Positions 8,048 through 16,077 of a DNA stretch of 27,070 nt are shown here, one piece after another. This stretch comes from JAWWPG01 sp038232255. Its GTDB lineage: Bacteria > Actinomycetota > Actinomycetes > Propionibacteriales > Nocardioidaceae. Every line of letters begins with the position of its first letter. The first letter of the stretch is position 1. The notes under the pieces were generated by a model, which was given only the letters and a program-made list of their open reading frames with translations, made no database searches and had not been told where the DNA came from. A program made the position numbers and the translations under genes. The DNA lies in contig JBBSIF010000024.1 in NCBI GenBank assembly GCA_038232255.1, positions 1 through 27,070 on the forward strand. The letters run 5' to 3'.

Positions 8048-9009
8048 GCCTGGGTGTAGGCGGACCGGAGCCGCTCGGTGGTGACGTGGGTGTAGAGCTG
8101 TGTCGTCGCCAGCGAGGCGTGCCCCAGGATCTCCTGCACCGCACGCAGGTCGGCGCCCCCCTCGAGCAGATGGGTGGCGGCGCTGTGGCGCAGTCCGTGA
8201 GGTCCCGTGTCCGGGGCGCCGGGGACGTCGGCGAGCCGGGCGTGCACCAGCGTTCGCACGGCCCGCTGGTCGAGACGGCCGCCACGCGCACCGAGGAAGA
8301 GGGCCGGTCCGCTGCCGGCTCGGGCGAGCACGGGGCGGCCGAGGTCGACCCAGCGGCGAAGAGCTGCGGCGGCGGGGACGCCGTACGGGGCCGACCGCTC
8401 CTTGCGGCCCTTGCCGAAGACCCGCACCACGCGACGGGCGGCGTCGACGTCATCGACGTCGAGGGCCACCAGCTCCCCCACCCGGATACCGCTGGCGTAC
8501 AACAGCTCCAGCACGGCGAGGTCCCGCAAGGCGGCCGGGTCCGCACCGGCGACCCGGTCCGCGGCCGCGGCCAGCAAGGCACGCGCCTGGATGGAGTCGA
8601 GGACCGCGGGCAACCGCCGGTGCGGCTTGGGGCTGCCGAGCAGCGCTCCCGGGTCGGAGTCCACCAGTCCGCCTGCGTGCGCCCAGGCGGTGAACACGCG
8701 GACGGCGGTGGCCCGGCGGGCGATCGTGGTGCGGGCCTTCCCCAGTGTCTGCTGCTTCGCGAGCCAGCTGCGCACCATCGCTACGTCCAGCTCGCGCAGG
8801 TCGTGACAGCCCAGCAGCCCCAGATGCTCGAACAGGTCGCTGACGTCGGAGCGGTAGGCGCGCACCGTGTGCGGGGTGAGGTCCCGCTCCAGGACGAGAT
8901 GGCGTTCGTACGCCTCCAGCGCTGCGTGGAACGGCGCTGCGTGGAACGGCGCTGCGTGGAACGGCGCTGCGCCGGAAGACGCCGCGGGAGCGGCAGCGGA
9001 GGCGGCCAT
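8032..9009 (-). CDS. xerC: Tyrosine recombinase, XerC type
   Basis: Site-specific recombinase expected to resolve chromosome dimers at dif with a XerD partner. The 325 residues include an N-terminal SAM-like core-binding domain (about 31-115) and the catalytic domain (about 135-320). All catalytic residues are present: Arg176 (SGIRVGEL), Lys200 or Lys203 (GKGRKER), His271 and Arg274 (HGLRHSAATHL), His297 (LGHASL) and nucleophile Tyr306 (LYTHV). It lies with dprA and comM as in other actinobacteria, so it is the housekeeping enzyme and not a phage integrase. The N-terminus is extended by an Ala-rich segment and three PFHAA units encoded by a 15-bp repeat. The ATG at 9009 has little ribosome-site support. 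Confidence 0.92.
   Translation of the reverse strand: MAASAAAPAASSGAAPFHAAPFHAAPFHAALEAYERHLVLERDLTPHTVRAYRSDVSDLFEHLGLLGCHDLRELDVAMVRSWLAKQQTLGKARTTIARRATAVRVFTAWAHAGGLVDSDPGALLGSPKPHRRLPAVLDSIQARALLAAAADRVAGADPAALRDLAVLELLYASGIRVGELVALDVDDVDAARRVVRVFGKGRKERSAPYGVPAAAALRRWVDLGRPVLARAGSGPALFLGARGGRLDQRAVRTLVHARLADVPGAPDTGPHGLRHSAATHLLEGGADLRAVQEILGHASLATTQLYTHVTTERLRSAYTQAHPRA
8921..8971. repeat. 15-bp tandem repeat within xerC
   Basis: Three perfect copies of GCTGCGTGGAACGGC (8921-8965) followed by a partial copy (8966-8971). On the coding strand the array encodes PFHAA three times just before the first helix of the core-binding domain. Unit length is a multiple of three, so copy-number change would alter length without shifting frame. 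Confidence 0.97.
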
Positions 9010-9048
9010 GGCTCAGTGTCCCACCGGCATCGGCCGCAGAGCGCTGGC

Positions 9049-10227
9049 TCACGGCGCGTCGGGCCCCTCGGGTGGCAGCCGCCACCCGTCGAAGACCCGG
9101 ACGACGAACCCCCGGCGGCTGAGGTCAGCGAGCCTGCCCAGTGCCTCTGAGGGCCCCATCTCGGCGATGGCGGCGATCGACGCCGCGGGGGCGGCAGCGA
9201 CTTTCGGCACGGCGTCGAGCACCCGCCGCGACGGTCGGTCCAGATCGTCTCGAGGCGAGGTGCTGCCCTGCTTCACGGGGGCGAGAGCCGTGCCGATGGG
9301 CGTCACCATCTCGACGACCTCGGCCGCGTCGGTGACGAGGATGCTCTCCGGCTGGCGCAGCATCTCGTGGACACCTGCCGACAACATCGAGGTCACCGGT
9401 CCCGGGACCCCCATCAGGACTCGTCCGAGGTCGCGTGCCCAGCGCGCGGTGTTGAGCGACCCGCTCCGCAGGGCTGCCTCGACCACGACGGTGCCGTGGG
9501 TCAGGGCGGCGATCAGTCGGTTGCGGACCAGGAAGCGGGACCGGCTGGGTGCGCACCCTGGCGCCGCCTCACTGAGCAGCAACCCGGTGGCGGCGACCTC
9601 GTCCAGCAACCCGCCGTGGGCGACGGGGTAGAACCGGTTCATGCCTGAGGCCAGCACCGCGACCGTGCCGCCGTCGACGGCGAGGGCTCCCCGGTGAGCG
9701 GCGGCGTCGATGCCATACGCGCCGCCGGAGACGACGACGGAGCCGGCTGCGGCGCAGCCCGCTGCCAGCAGTCCCGCGACGTGGTCGCCGTACTCGGTCG
9801 ACGCCCGGGCACCGACGATCGCCACCGCCGTGGGAACGACCTCGCTGAGAGCCAGCGTTCCTCGCACCCAGAGTCCGAACGGCTCCCCGCCCCGCCGGTC
9901 TCCCGTGCTGGACTCGAGGAGCCGCAGGTCCTCGAGCTGAGCCGGCCACTCGGCGTCGCCCGGGATGAGATAGCGCGCGCCCACCCGGTCGGTCGCGCGT
10001 CGCAGTACGTCGATGTCGGCGCCTGGCAGCCGCTCGGCCCACGCCGCTGCCTTCGGGTACGGCAAGCCCCCTGCCTCGAGGCGCTCGACAAGCGCCTGCG
10101 CCGTGTGCTCGCGCACGAGTCGGCAGGCGTCGGCGTCGCCGGGCTCGCAGACACGGCTCATCCGCATCCGGGCGAGGCGCTCGGCATCAGTCGGGCGGCT
10201 CGCGTCCACCGGGGAGCTCGCGCCCAT
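9049..10227 (-). CDS. dprA: DNA-processing protein DprA
   Basis: Loads RecA on incoming single-stranded DNA in transformable bacteria; widely kept in non-competent ones. The 392 residues comprise a helical N-terminal region (about 30-90), the Rossmann-like core (about 115-300) and a winged-helix-like C-terminus (about 330-382). Core motifs are VAIVGAR (135-141), VVSGGAYGIDAAAHRGAL (165-182), VAVLASGMNRFYP and the RNRLIA...VVVEA...SGSLNTA run (235-261). The open frame extends upstream into comM, but ATG 10227 is the first plausible start, 37 nt after the comM stop. It is followed by xerC after 39 nt. Confidence 0.93.
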   Translation of the reverse strand: MGASSPVDASRPTDAERLARMRMSRVCEPGDADACRLVREHTAQALVERLEAGGLPYPKAAAWAERLPGADIDVLRRATDRVGARYLIPGDAEWPAQLEDLRLLESSTGDRRGGEPFGLWVRGTLALSEVVPTAVAIVGARASTEYGDHVAGLLAAGCAAAGSVVVSGGAYGIDAAAHRGALAVDGGTVAVLASGMNRFYPVAHGGLLDEVAATGLLLSEAAPGCAPSRSRFLVRNRLIAALTHGTVVVEAALRSGSLNTARWARDLGRVLMGVPGPVTSMLSAGVHEMLRQPESILVTDAAEVVEMVTPIGTALAPVKQGSTSPRDDLDRPSRRVLDAVPKVAAAPAASIAAIAEMGPSEALGRLADLSRRGFVVRVFDGWRLPPEGPDAP

Positions 10228-10264
10228 CAGATCGCCGCCCAGGCCCGGGCCGGACTCGGCGCCC

Positions 10265-11845
10265 TCACGCGACCCGCTGCCAGGCGCTCGAGTGGCCGTA
10301 GACGCCACGCGTGCGCAGGAAGAGCGCCTCCTGCACATCCGCTGTGGTCGGGCGCTGCCGCCCGCCGAGGTCGGCGACCGTCCAGGCGATCCGGCAGACC
10401 CGGTCGGCGCCCCGCTGGGTCAACCGACCCGCCGCCACCAGGTCCTCGATCGGAGCGCTGACGTCGGCGGTCAACGGACAGCGAGCACGGAACTCATGCC
10501 CGGGCACCTCCGCATTCGTCGCCAACGGCACCCCGGCGAACCGCGCCCGAGCCCGCTCCCGGGCCTCGGCGACCCGGCCGGCGACGGCCCGGCTGGCTCC
10601 GGCGGCGCCCACCTGCTGGCGCATCTCGGCGCGGGTCACCGGCAGCACGGTGTGCACGATGTCGATCCGGTCCCGAACCGGGCCGCTCAGGCGCTCGGCG
10701 TACTGCCGCCTCTTGGACGGGGTACAGCTGCAGTCGCGTCCCTTGCCGTAACCGAGACCGCACGGACAGGGGTTCGCGGCGAGGATCAGCTGGAAACGCG
10801 CGGGGAAGCGCGCGGCGCCGTCCGCGCGACGGATCGAGATGATGCCGCTCTCCAGCGGCTGACGCAGCGCGTCGTGCACCGTGGGACGGAACTCGAGCGC
10901 CTCGTCGAGGAACAGCACCCCGTGGTGCGCGAGGCTGATCGCACCCGGCTTGATCAGACGGGTGCCGCCTCCGATGACGGAAGGAACCGTGTCGGCGTGG
11001 TTGGGTGCCTGGAACGGCGGCCGCGTCACACGCGGGTCGTCGCGCGCCAGCAGCCCAGCCAGGGAGTGCACCTTCGTCACCTCGATGGACTGCCACAGCT
11101 CCAGGTCGGGCAGTAGTCGCGAAGAGCGCTCGGCGAGCATGGTCTTGCCCGCGCCGGGAGGCCCCTCCAGGAACAGGTGGTGCCGCCCGGCTGCGGCGAC
11201 CTCCACGCACCACCGGGCCTGGTGCTGGCCACGGACGTCGGTGAGGTCCGCGTCCTCGCCCGCACCGCCGGCAGCGGGCGGGCGGGCGACCTCCGTCAGG
11301 AGCGGAGCCGGGGGTATGCAGTCCGGCAGCGTCTCGCCGCGCAGCGCGGCCACGCACGCGGCCAGCGACGGCACGCCCACGACCTCGATTCCGTCGATCA
11401 GCCGAGCCTCCCGGGCGTTGGCATCCGGGACGATGACGCGCTCGAGCCCGTTGTCGAGGGCGGCGAGGACGGCGGCCAGAACCCCCGGAACCGCACGCAG
11501 CCGGCCGTCGAGACCCAGCTCACCGAACGCCACAGTGGAGCGCAGCGTGTCCGCCGGCAACCTGCCCTGGGCGACCAGCAGCGCAAGGCCGATCGGCAGG
11601 TCGTAGTGCGAGCCGACCTTGCGCAGGTCGGCTGGATAGAGCCCGACGGTGATCTTGAGGTCCGGCCACTTCTCGCCGCTGTTGATCATCGCGGCGCGGC
11701 ACCTGTCGCGCGACTCCGCGACGGAAGGGTCGGGGAGACCGCTCAACGCCCAGCCCGGGACGCCCGGACTGATGTCGGCCTCGATGCACACGAGCCGTCC
11801 GCTGACGCCGTCGAGCGAGACCGAGTAGGCGATACCCGTCGCCAT
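10265..11845 (-). CDS. comM: YifB/ComM-family Mg-chelatase-like AAA+ ATPase
   Basis: A 526-residue AAA+ protein. In Vibrio and Haemophilus ComM is a helicase promoting branch migration during natural transformation; in actinobacteria its role is untested. An N-terminal Lon-protease-like domain (about 1-170, with PADLRKVGSHYDLPIGLALL) precedes the ATPase, which has Walker A GPPGAGKT at 228-235 and Walker B VLFLDE at 310-315. A cluster of cysteines (NPCPCG...CSC) and the C-terminal Mg_chelatase_C region follow. Although such genes are often labelled magnesium chelatase, no chlorophyll genes are present. The ATG is 1 nt after the yraN stop, so translation is coupled. Confidence 0.94.
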   Translation of the reverse strand: MATGIAYSVSLDGVSGRLVCIEADISPGVPGWALSGLPDPSVAESRDRCRAAMINSGEKWPDLKITVGLYPADLRKVGSHYDLPIGLALLVAQGRLPADTLRSTVAFGELGLDGRLRAVPGVLAAVLAALDNGLERVIVPDANAREARLIDGIEVVGVPSLAACVAALRGETLPDCIPPAPLLTEVARPPAAGGAGEDADLTDVRGQHQARWCVEVAAAGRHHLFLEGPPGAGKTMLAERSSRLLPDLELWQSIEVTKVHSLAGLLARDDPRVTRPPFQAPNHADTVPSVIGGGTRLIKPGAISLAHHGVLFLDEALEFRPTVHDALRQPLESGIISIRRADGAARFPARFQLILAANPCPCGLGYGKGRDCSCTPSKRRQYAERLSGPVRDRIDIVHTVLPVTRAEMRQQVGAAGASRAVAGRVAEARERARARFAGVPLATNAEVPGHEFRARCPLTADVSAPIEDLVAAGRLTQRGADRVCRIAWTVADLGGRQRPTTADVQEALFLRTRGVYGHSSAWQRVA

Positions 11846-11846
11846 G

Positions 11847-12215
11847 TCAGGCGAGCCCCGGGTAGTACGTCAGGACGGCAGCGGACCTGGGGGCCAGCAG
11901 CACGCACACGACGTCGACGCGGAGCTCGTCGAACGTCGTCTCGTGGGCCTTGGCCCAGGCGAAGCCGAGCCGGTGAAGGCGGGCGGCCTTGGAGGGCGTG
12001 ATGGCCTCGACGGGAGCGCCGTACCGGTCACTGGTGCGCGTCTTCACCTCGCACACGACAAGCGCACCACCGTGGCGGGCGACGATGTCGATCTCGCCCT
12101 GCTCACACCGCCAGTTGCGGTCGAGCACCTCGAGGCCCTGCCGTTCGAGCTCGCGCTCGGCGAGCCGCTCGCCATAGTCACCGAGCGCCTTGCGTTGCCC
12201 GTACGTCGCGGTCAT
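11847..12215 (-). CDS. YraN family (UPF0102) endonuclease-like protein
   Basis: A 122-residue protein of the UPF0102/YraN family, which has a restriction-endonuclease-like fold; cellular function is unresolved. Fold-defining residues are visible: Glu16 (YGERLAER), GEIDIVARHG with Asp43, and VVCEVKTR giving the E-x-K pair. The ATG at 12215 has an excellent ribosome site, GGAGGTGA. It starts the yraN-comM-dprA-xerC operon and is separated from the DUF2469 gene by the plus-strand RidA-like insertion. Its placement with dprA and comM suggests a part in DNA processing, which is inference. Confidence 0.92.
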   Translation of the reverse strand: MTATYGQRKALGDYGERLAERELERQGLEVLDRNWRCEQGEIDIVARHGGALVVCEVKTRTSDRYGAPVEAITPSKAARLHRLGFAWAKAHETTFDELRVDVVCVLLAPRSAAVLTYYPGLA

Positions 12216-12377
12216 CCGTCACCTCCGCGGCAAGCCTGCTGCGGAGTTCTGACCCGGACCACGTCAACCGTGAGCCCTGTGGACCGTCACACACCCGGCG
12301 CTCTGCTGTGGACGACGCCCTCGGGGCGCCAGTGCAGGCCGGAGTCGCCTGGCCGGACGAGCCAGCGGCCGGCGCGG

Positions 12378-12383
12378 CAGAAT
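12378..12383 (+). promoter_or_regulatory. Candidate -10 box for the 43-codon ORF
   Basis: CAGAAT within GGCAGAAT, ending 6 nt before the ATG at 12390. The -35 region is weak (around 12354-12360). The same GGCAGAAT string is found upstream of rplS and rpsP. Confidence 0.35.
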
Positions 12384-12389
12384 CGGGGC

Positions 12390-12521
12390 ATGACACCAAC
12401 TCACAGCCGCCTGCCGGCGGTTCTCGACTCGGTCACGACCAGAGACCGGCACGACGGCCCTGTCCCCGACCACGTGGCCGGCATCGCGGGGCAGCGCGTT
12501 CTGCACGAAACCAACCCATGA
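12390..12521 (+). CDS. Small ORF coupled to the RidA-like gene
   Basis: A 43-residue ORF starting MTPTHSRLPAVLDSVTTR and ending HETNP. I do not recognise it and see no membrane segment. Three points favour coding: its stop TGA overlaps the start of the RidA-like gene as ATGA; about 80% of its codons end in G or C; and a -10-like CAGAAT sits 6 nt before its ATG. It may be a leader peptide or a small subunit that brings ribosomes to the RidA-like start, which has no ribosome site of its own. It could also be chance. Confidence 0.4.
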   Translation: MTPTHSRLPAVLDSVTTRDRHDGPVPDHVAGIAGQRVLHETNP

Positions 12522-12925
12522 GCAGCTTCGAGCTGCACACGCCGGCGGACTTGCCCGCTATTCCGGGTTTCAGCCAGGTGGCGACGATCTCACCCGGCTC
12601 CCGGCTGGTGTGGACGGCTGGGCAGGTCGCGATGACTGCCGAGGGCGCCCCTCCGGCAGCCGGTGACTGGGAGGCGCAGACGCGGCTGGTGATGCAGAAC
12701 CTGACGATCGCGCTCGCAGCCGGTGGCGCCGGCTGGAGCGACGTCTTCGAGCTCACGATCTACGTCGTCGAGCCAGCCGACCTGACGACGGTCCGGGCGG
12801 TGCGCGACGAGTTCGTCAACCTCGAGCGCCCGCCGACCAGCACGCTCGTTCGAGTCGCCGGTCTGTTCGATCCCGCCTTCCTGGTCGAGATCGAGGCCGT
12901 GGCTGCCGTCCTCGCCAGTCGGTGA
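12518..12925 (+). CDS. RidA-family (YjgF/YER057c) protein
   Basis: A 135-residue member of the Rid superfamily, trimeric proteins whose founding member hydrolyses reactive enamine/imine intermediates. Family features are VWTAGQVAM (31-39), the helix QTRLVMQNLTIALAAGGA, and the C-terminal VRVAGLFDPAFLVEIEAVA (111-129). The arginine that binds the substrate carboxylate in RidA (Arg105 in E. coli) is missing; the aligned position is Ser108 or Thr107 in PPTSTL. It is thus probably one of the Rid subfamilies without imine deaminase activity, and the reaction is unknown. ATG 12518 overlaps the stop of the preceding 43-codon ORF. Confidence 0.88.
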   Translation: MSSFELHTPADLPAIPGFSQVATISPGSRLVWTAGQVAMTAEGAPPAAGDWEAQTRLVMQNLTIALAAGGAGWSDVFELTIYVVEPADLTTVRAVRDEFVNLERPPTSTLVRVAGLFDPAFLVEIEAVAAVLASR

Positions 12926-12977
12926 CCCCGCTGGTCGTCCTCATCTGAGCGTCCGTCCAGCCCCCGGCGTCAAGACG

Positions 12978-13286
12978 TCAGCCCTTGGGCGGCTCCAGGT
13001 CGGAGGCGGCGAGCTCCTCGATGTTGACGTCCTTGAACGTCACCACCTTGACGTTCTTCGCGAAGCGCGCCGGGCGGTACATGTCCCACACCCAGGCGTC
13101 GCTCATCGTCACCTCGAAGTAGGCGTCCCCGGACTCGGTGCGCACCTTCAGGTCGACCGAGTTGCACAGGTAGAATCGGCGGTCGGTCTCCACGACGTAC
13201 GTGAAGATGCCGACGACGTCGCGGTACTCCCGGTAGAGCTGCAGCTCCATCTCGGTCTCGTACTTCTCGAGGTCCTCAGCACTCAT
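12978..13286 (-). CDS. DUF2469 family protein
   Basis: A 102-residue conserved actinobacterial protein of unknown function. The sequence starts MSAEDLEKYETEMELQLYRE and includes YVVETDRRFYLCN, FEVTMSDAWVWD and VVTFKDVNIEEL, all typical of the family, which is highly conserved beside rnhB. It has no signal peptide or membrane segment and is rich in acidic and aromatic residues. The ATG at 13286 lies inside the rnhB 3' end, giving an 11-bp overlap, with GGGAG at proper spacing, so the two are translated together. The longer frame upstream of this ATG is part of rnhB in another phase. Confidence 0.95.
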   Translation of the reverse strand: MSAEDLEKYETEMELQLYREYRDVVGIFTYVVETDRRFYLCNSVDLKVRTESGDAYFEVTMSDAWVWDMYRPARFAKNVKVVTFKDVNIEELAASDLEPPKG

Positions 13287-13998
13287 CAGCCAGCTCCCGC
13301 GGTTCGATCTCCCCATCCTCCCAGCCGTCGGGTGCCTCGTCGTCGTAGCCGGCCTCGGCGCGACGGACGTTGACGAACCGGCGCCGGTGCACGCGGCTCG
13401 GACCGTGCTCGTCGAGCGCGTCCTGGTGCTCCTTCGTGCAGTAGCCCTTGTGCACGTCGAAGCCGTAGACGGGGAACTCCTGATGCAGGCGGCACATCAG
13501 CCGATCCCGCGTCACCTTGGCCAGCACGGACGCCGCCGAGATGCACGCGGCCACCCGGTCGCCCTTCCACATCGCGAGTCCCGGCACACCCAGCCCGTCG
13601 ACGGAGAAGCCGTCGGTCAGCACGTAGCCGGGGCGTACGTCGAGCCGGGCGAGGCTGCGACGCAACGCCTCGACGTTGGCCACGTGCATCCCCAAGGCGT
13701 CGCACTCCGTCGACTCCACGACCACGACCGACCAGGTCACCGCCCGCCTGACGACCTGCTCGTAGCAGGCATCGCGCGCCTTCGCGGTCAGCAGCTTCGA
13801 GTCCGCGAGACCGGGCACGATGCCTGCGTCGCCCTGCGGGAGCACCGCCGCAGCCGCGACCAGTGGCCCGGCGCACGCTCCCCGGCCGGCCTCGTCGACG
13901 CCGGCGATCGGTGCGAGCTCCGCACGCCGCAGCGCTCGCTCGTAGCCGTAGAGTCCGGCGTCGCGCCGGACCGTGCTGCCTCGGGGAAGCGGCGTCAT
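13276..13998 (-). CDS. rnhB: Ribonuclease HII
   Basis: Removes ribonucleotides misincorporated in DNA. The 240 residues contain the DEDD metal site: Asp35 and Glu36 in GVDEAGRG, Asp129 in LTDGF and Asp165 in KVTRD. HKGYCTKEHQDAL is the usual type-2 RNase H motif near the C-terminus. The final 35 or so residues are acidic and poorly conserved. The ATG at 13998 lies 13 nt after the lepB stop, with GAGGGA upstream. It overlaps the DUF2469 gene by 11 bp. Confidence 0.97.
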   Translation of the reverse strand: MTPLPRGSTVRRDAGLYGYERALRRAELAPIAGVDEAGRGACAGPLVAAAAVLPQGDAGIVPGLADSKLLTAKARDACYEQVVRRAVTWSVVVVESTECDALGMHVANVEALRRSLARLDVRPGYVLTDGFSVDGLGVPGLAMWKGDRVAACISAASVLAKVTRDRLMCRLHQEFPVYGFDVHKGYCTKEHQDALDEHGPSRVHRRRFVNVRRAEAGYDDEAPDGWEDGEIEPRELADEC

Positions 13999-14011
13999 CG
14001 CGCTCGGTCCC

Positions 14012-14782
14012 TCACCGGTTCGGCTCGGGGGAGTACGAGCGGACGATGCCGCGGGCCGGCGGGGTCGAGCCGGGTGGAACGTCGGCGAACCCCGAGGGGA
14101 TGTGCAGGATGTGCGCGTCGGACGCCGGCCAGATCACCGCCACCGCGCGTCCGGTGACGAGGTCCTCGGGCACGAACGCGCCCTGCGACGGCAGGTGGTA
14201 GGCCGAGTCTCCGGAGTGGTAGCGGTTGTCGCCGAGCACGAAGATGGAGTCGGCGGGCACGACGACGTCGAACGAGACGTCGTCCGCGGGCGCGCCGCCT
14301 GCGGAGATGTAGCCCGACTCGTCGATGGGCATCCCGTTCACCGTGAGCCTGCCAGCGCCCGTGCAGCAGACGACCTCGTCGCCGGGCAGGCCGATGACCC
14401 GCTTGACGAGGTGCTCGTCGCTCGTCTGCGGCAGCAGGCCGACGAACTGCAACGCCGCGTGGAGCGATCCTGTTGCCGCGCCCTTCTCGCTCTGAGTGAT
14501 CCACCCGCCGGGGTCCTCGAACACCACGACCTCGCCGCGGTGGACGCTCCCGATCCGGCTCACCACGATCTTGTCGTTGAGCTGGATCTCGGGGAGCATC
14601 GAGCCCGTCGGGACGACGAAGGCCTGGGCCACGAAGGCTCGCAGCAACGCGGAGGCGACCAGCGCGACGACGACGATGACCACGACCTCGCGGGCGCCTC
14701 GCAGCAGACCTGAGCGCTGCTCGGGCGGCGGCGCGGGCTCGGCTGCGGCCGGCGGGCCGGTGGACGTCGGGCTGGTCGTCAC
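14012..14782 (-). CDS. lepB: Signal peptidase I (second copy)
   Basis: Membrane-bound serine peptidase that removes signal peptides from exported proteins. In its 256 residues there is one N-terminal transmembrane segment (about 32-50). The Ser-Lys dyad is Ser61 in VPTGSMLP and Lys127 in HLVKRVIGLPGD, followed by the box E region LGDNRYHSGDS. There is no obvious second membrane segment at the C-terminus. A proline/alanine-rich cytoplasmic N-terminus precedes the membrane anchor. GTG start overlaps the stop of the upstream copy by 4 nt (GTGA). Residues between boxes B and D differ markedly from the neighbour, so the duplication is old and substrates may differ. Confidence 0.96.
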   Translation of the reverse strand: MTTSPTSTGPPAAAEPAPPPEQRSGLLRGAREVVVIVVVALVASALLRAFVAQAFVVPTGSMLPEIQLNDKIVVSRIGSVHRGEVVVFEDPGGWITQSEKGAATGSLHAALQFVGLLPQTSDEHLVKRVIGLPGDEVVCCTGAGRLTVNGMPIDESGYISAGGAPADDVSFDVVVPADSIFVLGDNRYHSGDSAYHLPSQGAFVPEDLVTGRAVAVIWPASDAHILHIPSGFADVPPGSTPPARGIVRSYSPEPNR

Positions 14783-15690
14783 GGCGCAGCCGGACGCGCG
14801 TCGCGACGGTCAGGGTCCGTCTCCACGTCCGCATCCGGATCATCCTCGTGCCGCACGGTGGCGCGCCGGTAGAGCGTCGGTATCAGGACGAGGAAGGCGC
14901 CCATCGGGAAGACGTCGCGGGCGACGAGGGCCGCGGCGTTCAGGTCAGGGTTGGAGAACGTGGCGGGGCGGTGGAAGAGCCGCCACCTGTCGGCGGGCCA
15001 GACGGTCACGAAGACCTTCCCCACCACGTCGTCGGCGGGGATGAAGCCGCCGCCGGGGTCGCCCATGTGCACGCGGGAGTCAGCGGAGTCGTTGCGGTTG
15101 TCGCCGAGCACCCACAGATGGTCCGGCGGTACGACGACCGACCAGACCCCGGTGCAGGCCTGTGAGGGCAATGTGACGTACGACGACTCGTGCAGGTCGA
15201 CCTTGTTGACCTGCACGACACCGTCGGAGCAGCGGACCTGGTCGCCGCCGATGCCGATCACTCGTTTCACGAGGTGCCCGCCGGCCGGATACAGGCCGAT
15301 GAACGAGAGGGCCTTGGTCACGGGGTTGCCGGGCTCGGTGCTGGCCGCCTCCCCCGCGAGCCAGCTGGCGGGGTCGTCGAAGACGATGATGTCGCCGCGT
15401 TGTGGGCTCCCGAACCAGTAGGAGACCTTCTGGACCAGGATCCGGTCGTTCACCTCGAGGGTCCGCTCCATGGAACCCGACGGGATGTAGAAGGCCTGGA
15501 CGAAGAACGTCTTGATGATCAGCGCGAGCACCAGAGCGGTGCCGACGAGGATGAGGCCTTCCTTCCACCACGGGGTGGCGGCCTTCGTCGCGCCGCCACG
15601 GGTTGCGGAGCGCGAGTCAGCGGCTCCCGCTGCGTTGGCCTTGTCGTCGGTTTCGGACCCGTCGAAGTCGTCCCCGCGAACAGAGGTCAC
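14779..15690 (-). CDS. lepB: Signal peptidase I (first copy)
   Basis: A 303-residue signal peptidase I. An acidic, Ala-rich cytoplasmic N-terminus (1-40) precedes a transmembrane helix (about 44-60). The nucleophile is Ser73 in IPSGSMERT, the general base Lys142 in HLVKRVIGIGGD, and LGDNRNDSADSRVH is box E. A second hydrophobic stretch near the C-terminus (ALVARDVFPMGAFLVLIPTL, ending about residue 273) may cross the membrane again, followed by a charged tail; the neighbouring copy lacks this. Start is GTG at 15690, with no ribosome site but a -10-like TAGGCT six nt before it. It is 24 nt downstream of rplS. Confidence 0.96.
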   Translation of the reverse strand: MTSVRGDDFDGSETDDKANAAGAADSRSATRGGATKAATPWWKEGLILVGTALVLALIIKTFFVQAFYIPSGSMERTLEVNDRILVQKVSYWFGSPQRGDIIVFDDPASWLAGEAASTEPGNPVTKALSFIGLYPAGGHLVKRVIGIGGDQVRCSDGVVQVNKVDLHESSYVTLPSQACTGVWSVVVPPDHLWVLGDNRNDSADSRVHMGDPGGGFIPADDVVGKVFVTVWPADRWRLFHRPATFSNPDLNAAALVARDVFPMGAFLVLIPTLYRRATVRHEDDPDADVETDPDRRDARPAAP

Positions 15691-15696
15691 CGTGCG

Positions 15697-15702
15697 AGCC
15701 TA
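15697..15702 (-). promoter_or_regulatory. Candidate -10 box for the first lepB
   Basis: TAGGCT on the minus strand, ending 6 nt before the GTG at 15690, in the 24-nt gap after rplS. No good -35 is visible because the region is rplS coding sequence. It would allow the signal peptidase operon to be transcribed separately as a leaderless mRNA. Confidence 0.4.
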
Positions 15703-15714
15703 ACGCGGCGAATC

Positions 15715-16077
15715 TCAGCGAGCCGCCGGCGCCTCGCGCTTTTCCTTGATCTTCGCGGCCTTGCCTCGGAGGTTGCGCAGGTAGTACAGCTTCGCGCGTC
15801 GGACGTCGCCGCGGGTCGCGACCTCGATCCGCTCGATGATCGGCGTGTGCAGGGGGAACGTCCGCTCGACGCCCACGCCGAAACTGACCTTGCGGACCGT
15901 GAACGTCCGGCCGATGCCGGAACCCTGCACGCGGATGCAGACGCCCTGGAACACCTGGATGCGGGAGCGGTTGCCCTCGACCACCCGCACGTGGACCTTG
16001 AGGGTGTCGCCGGCCCGGAAGGCCGGGAGGTCGTCGCGGGCGATGGCTGCGCCGATGGCGTCGATCGGGTGCGTCAT
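15715..16077 (-). CDS. rplS: Ribosomal protein L19
   Basis: 50S protein at the subunit interface. The 120 residues show the family pattern: FRAGDTLKVHVRVVEGNRSRIQ near the start, VQGSGIGRTFTVRKVSFGVGVERTFPLHTP in the middle, and KLYYLRNLRGKAAKIKEKR near the end. ATG 16077 is preceded by AGGAAACGG; an upstream in-frame GTG at 16104 has weaker support and would add nine basic residues. The gene has its own upstream promoter region and is not directly joined to trmD. Confidence 0.98.
   Translation of the reverse strand: MTHPIDAIGAAIARDDLPAFRAGDTLKVHVRVVEGNRSRIQVFQGVCIRVQGSGIGRTFTVRKVSFGVGVERTFPLHTPIIERIEVATRGDVRRAKLYYLRNLRGKAAKIKEKREAPAAR

Noticed and set aside
8032..9009. Tyrosine recombinase as a sign of a prophage or integrative element
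   Set aside because: The gene sits in the conserved dprA-xerC position; no att repeats, tRNA or phage genes are nearby.
7414..9150. Plus-strand 578-codon frame across the M23 gene and xerC
   Set aside because: It runs in the wrong phase through the M23 gene and antisense through xerC; its Arg-rich translation matches no known domain.
10265..11845. Magnesium chelatase for chlorophyll synthesis
   Set aside because: The Lon-like N-terminal domain and the dprA neighbour identify the YifB/ComM family; no tetrapyrrole genes are present.
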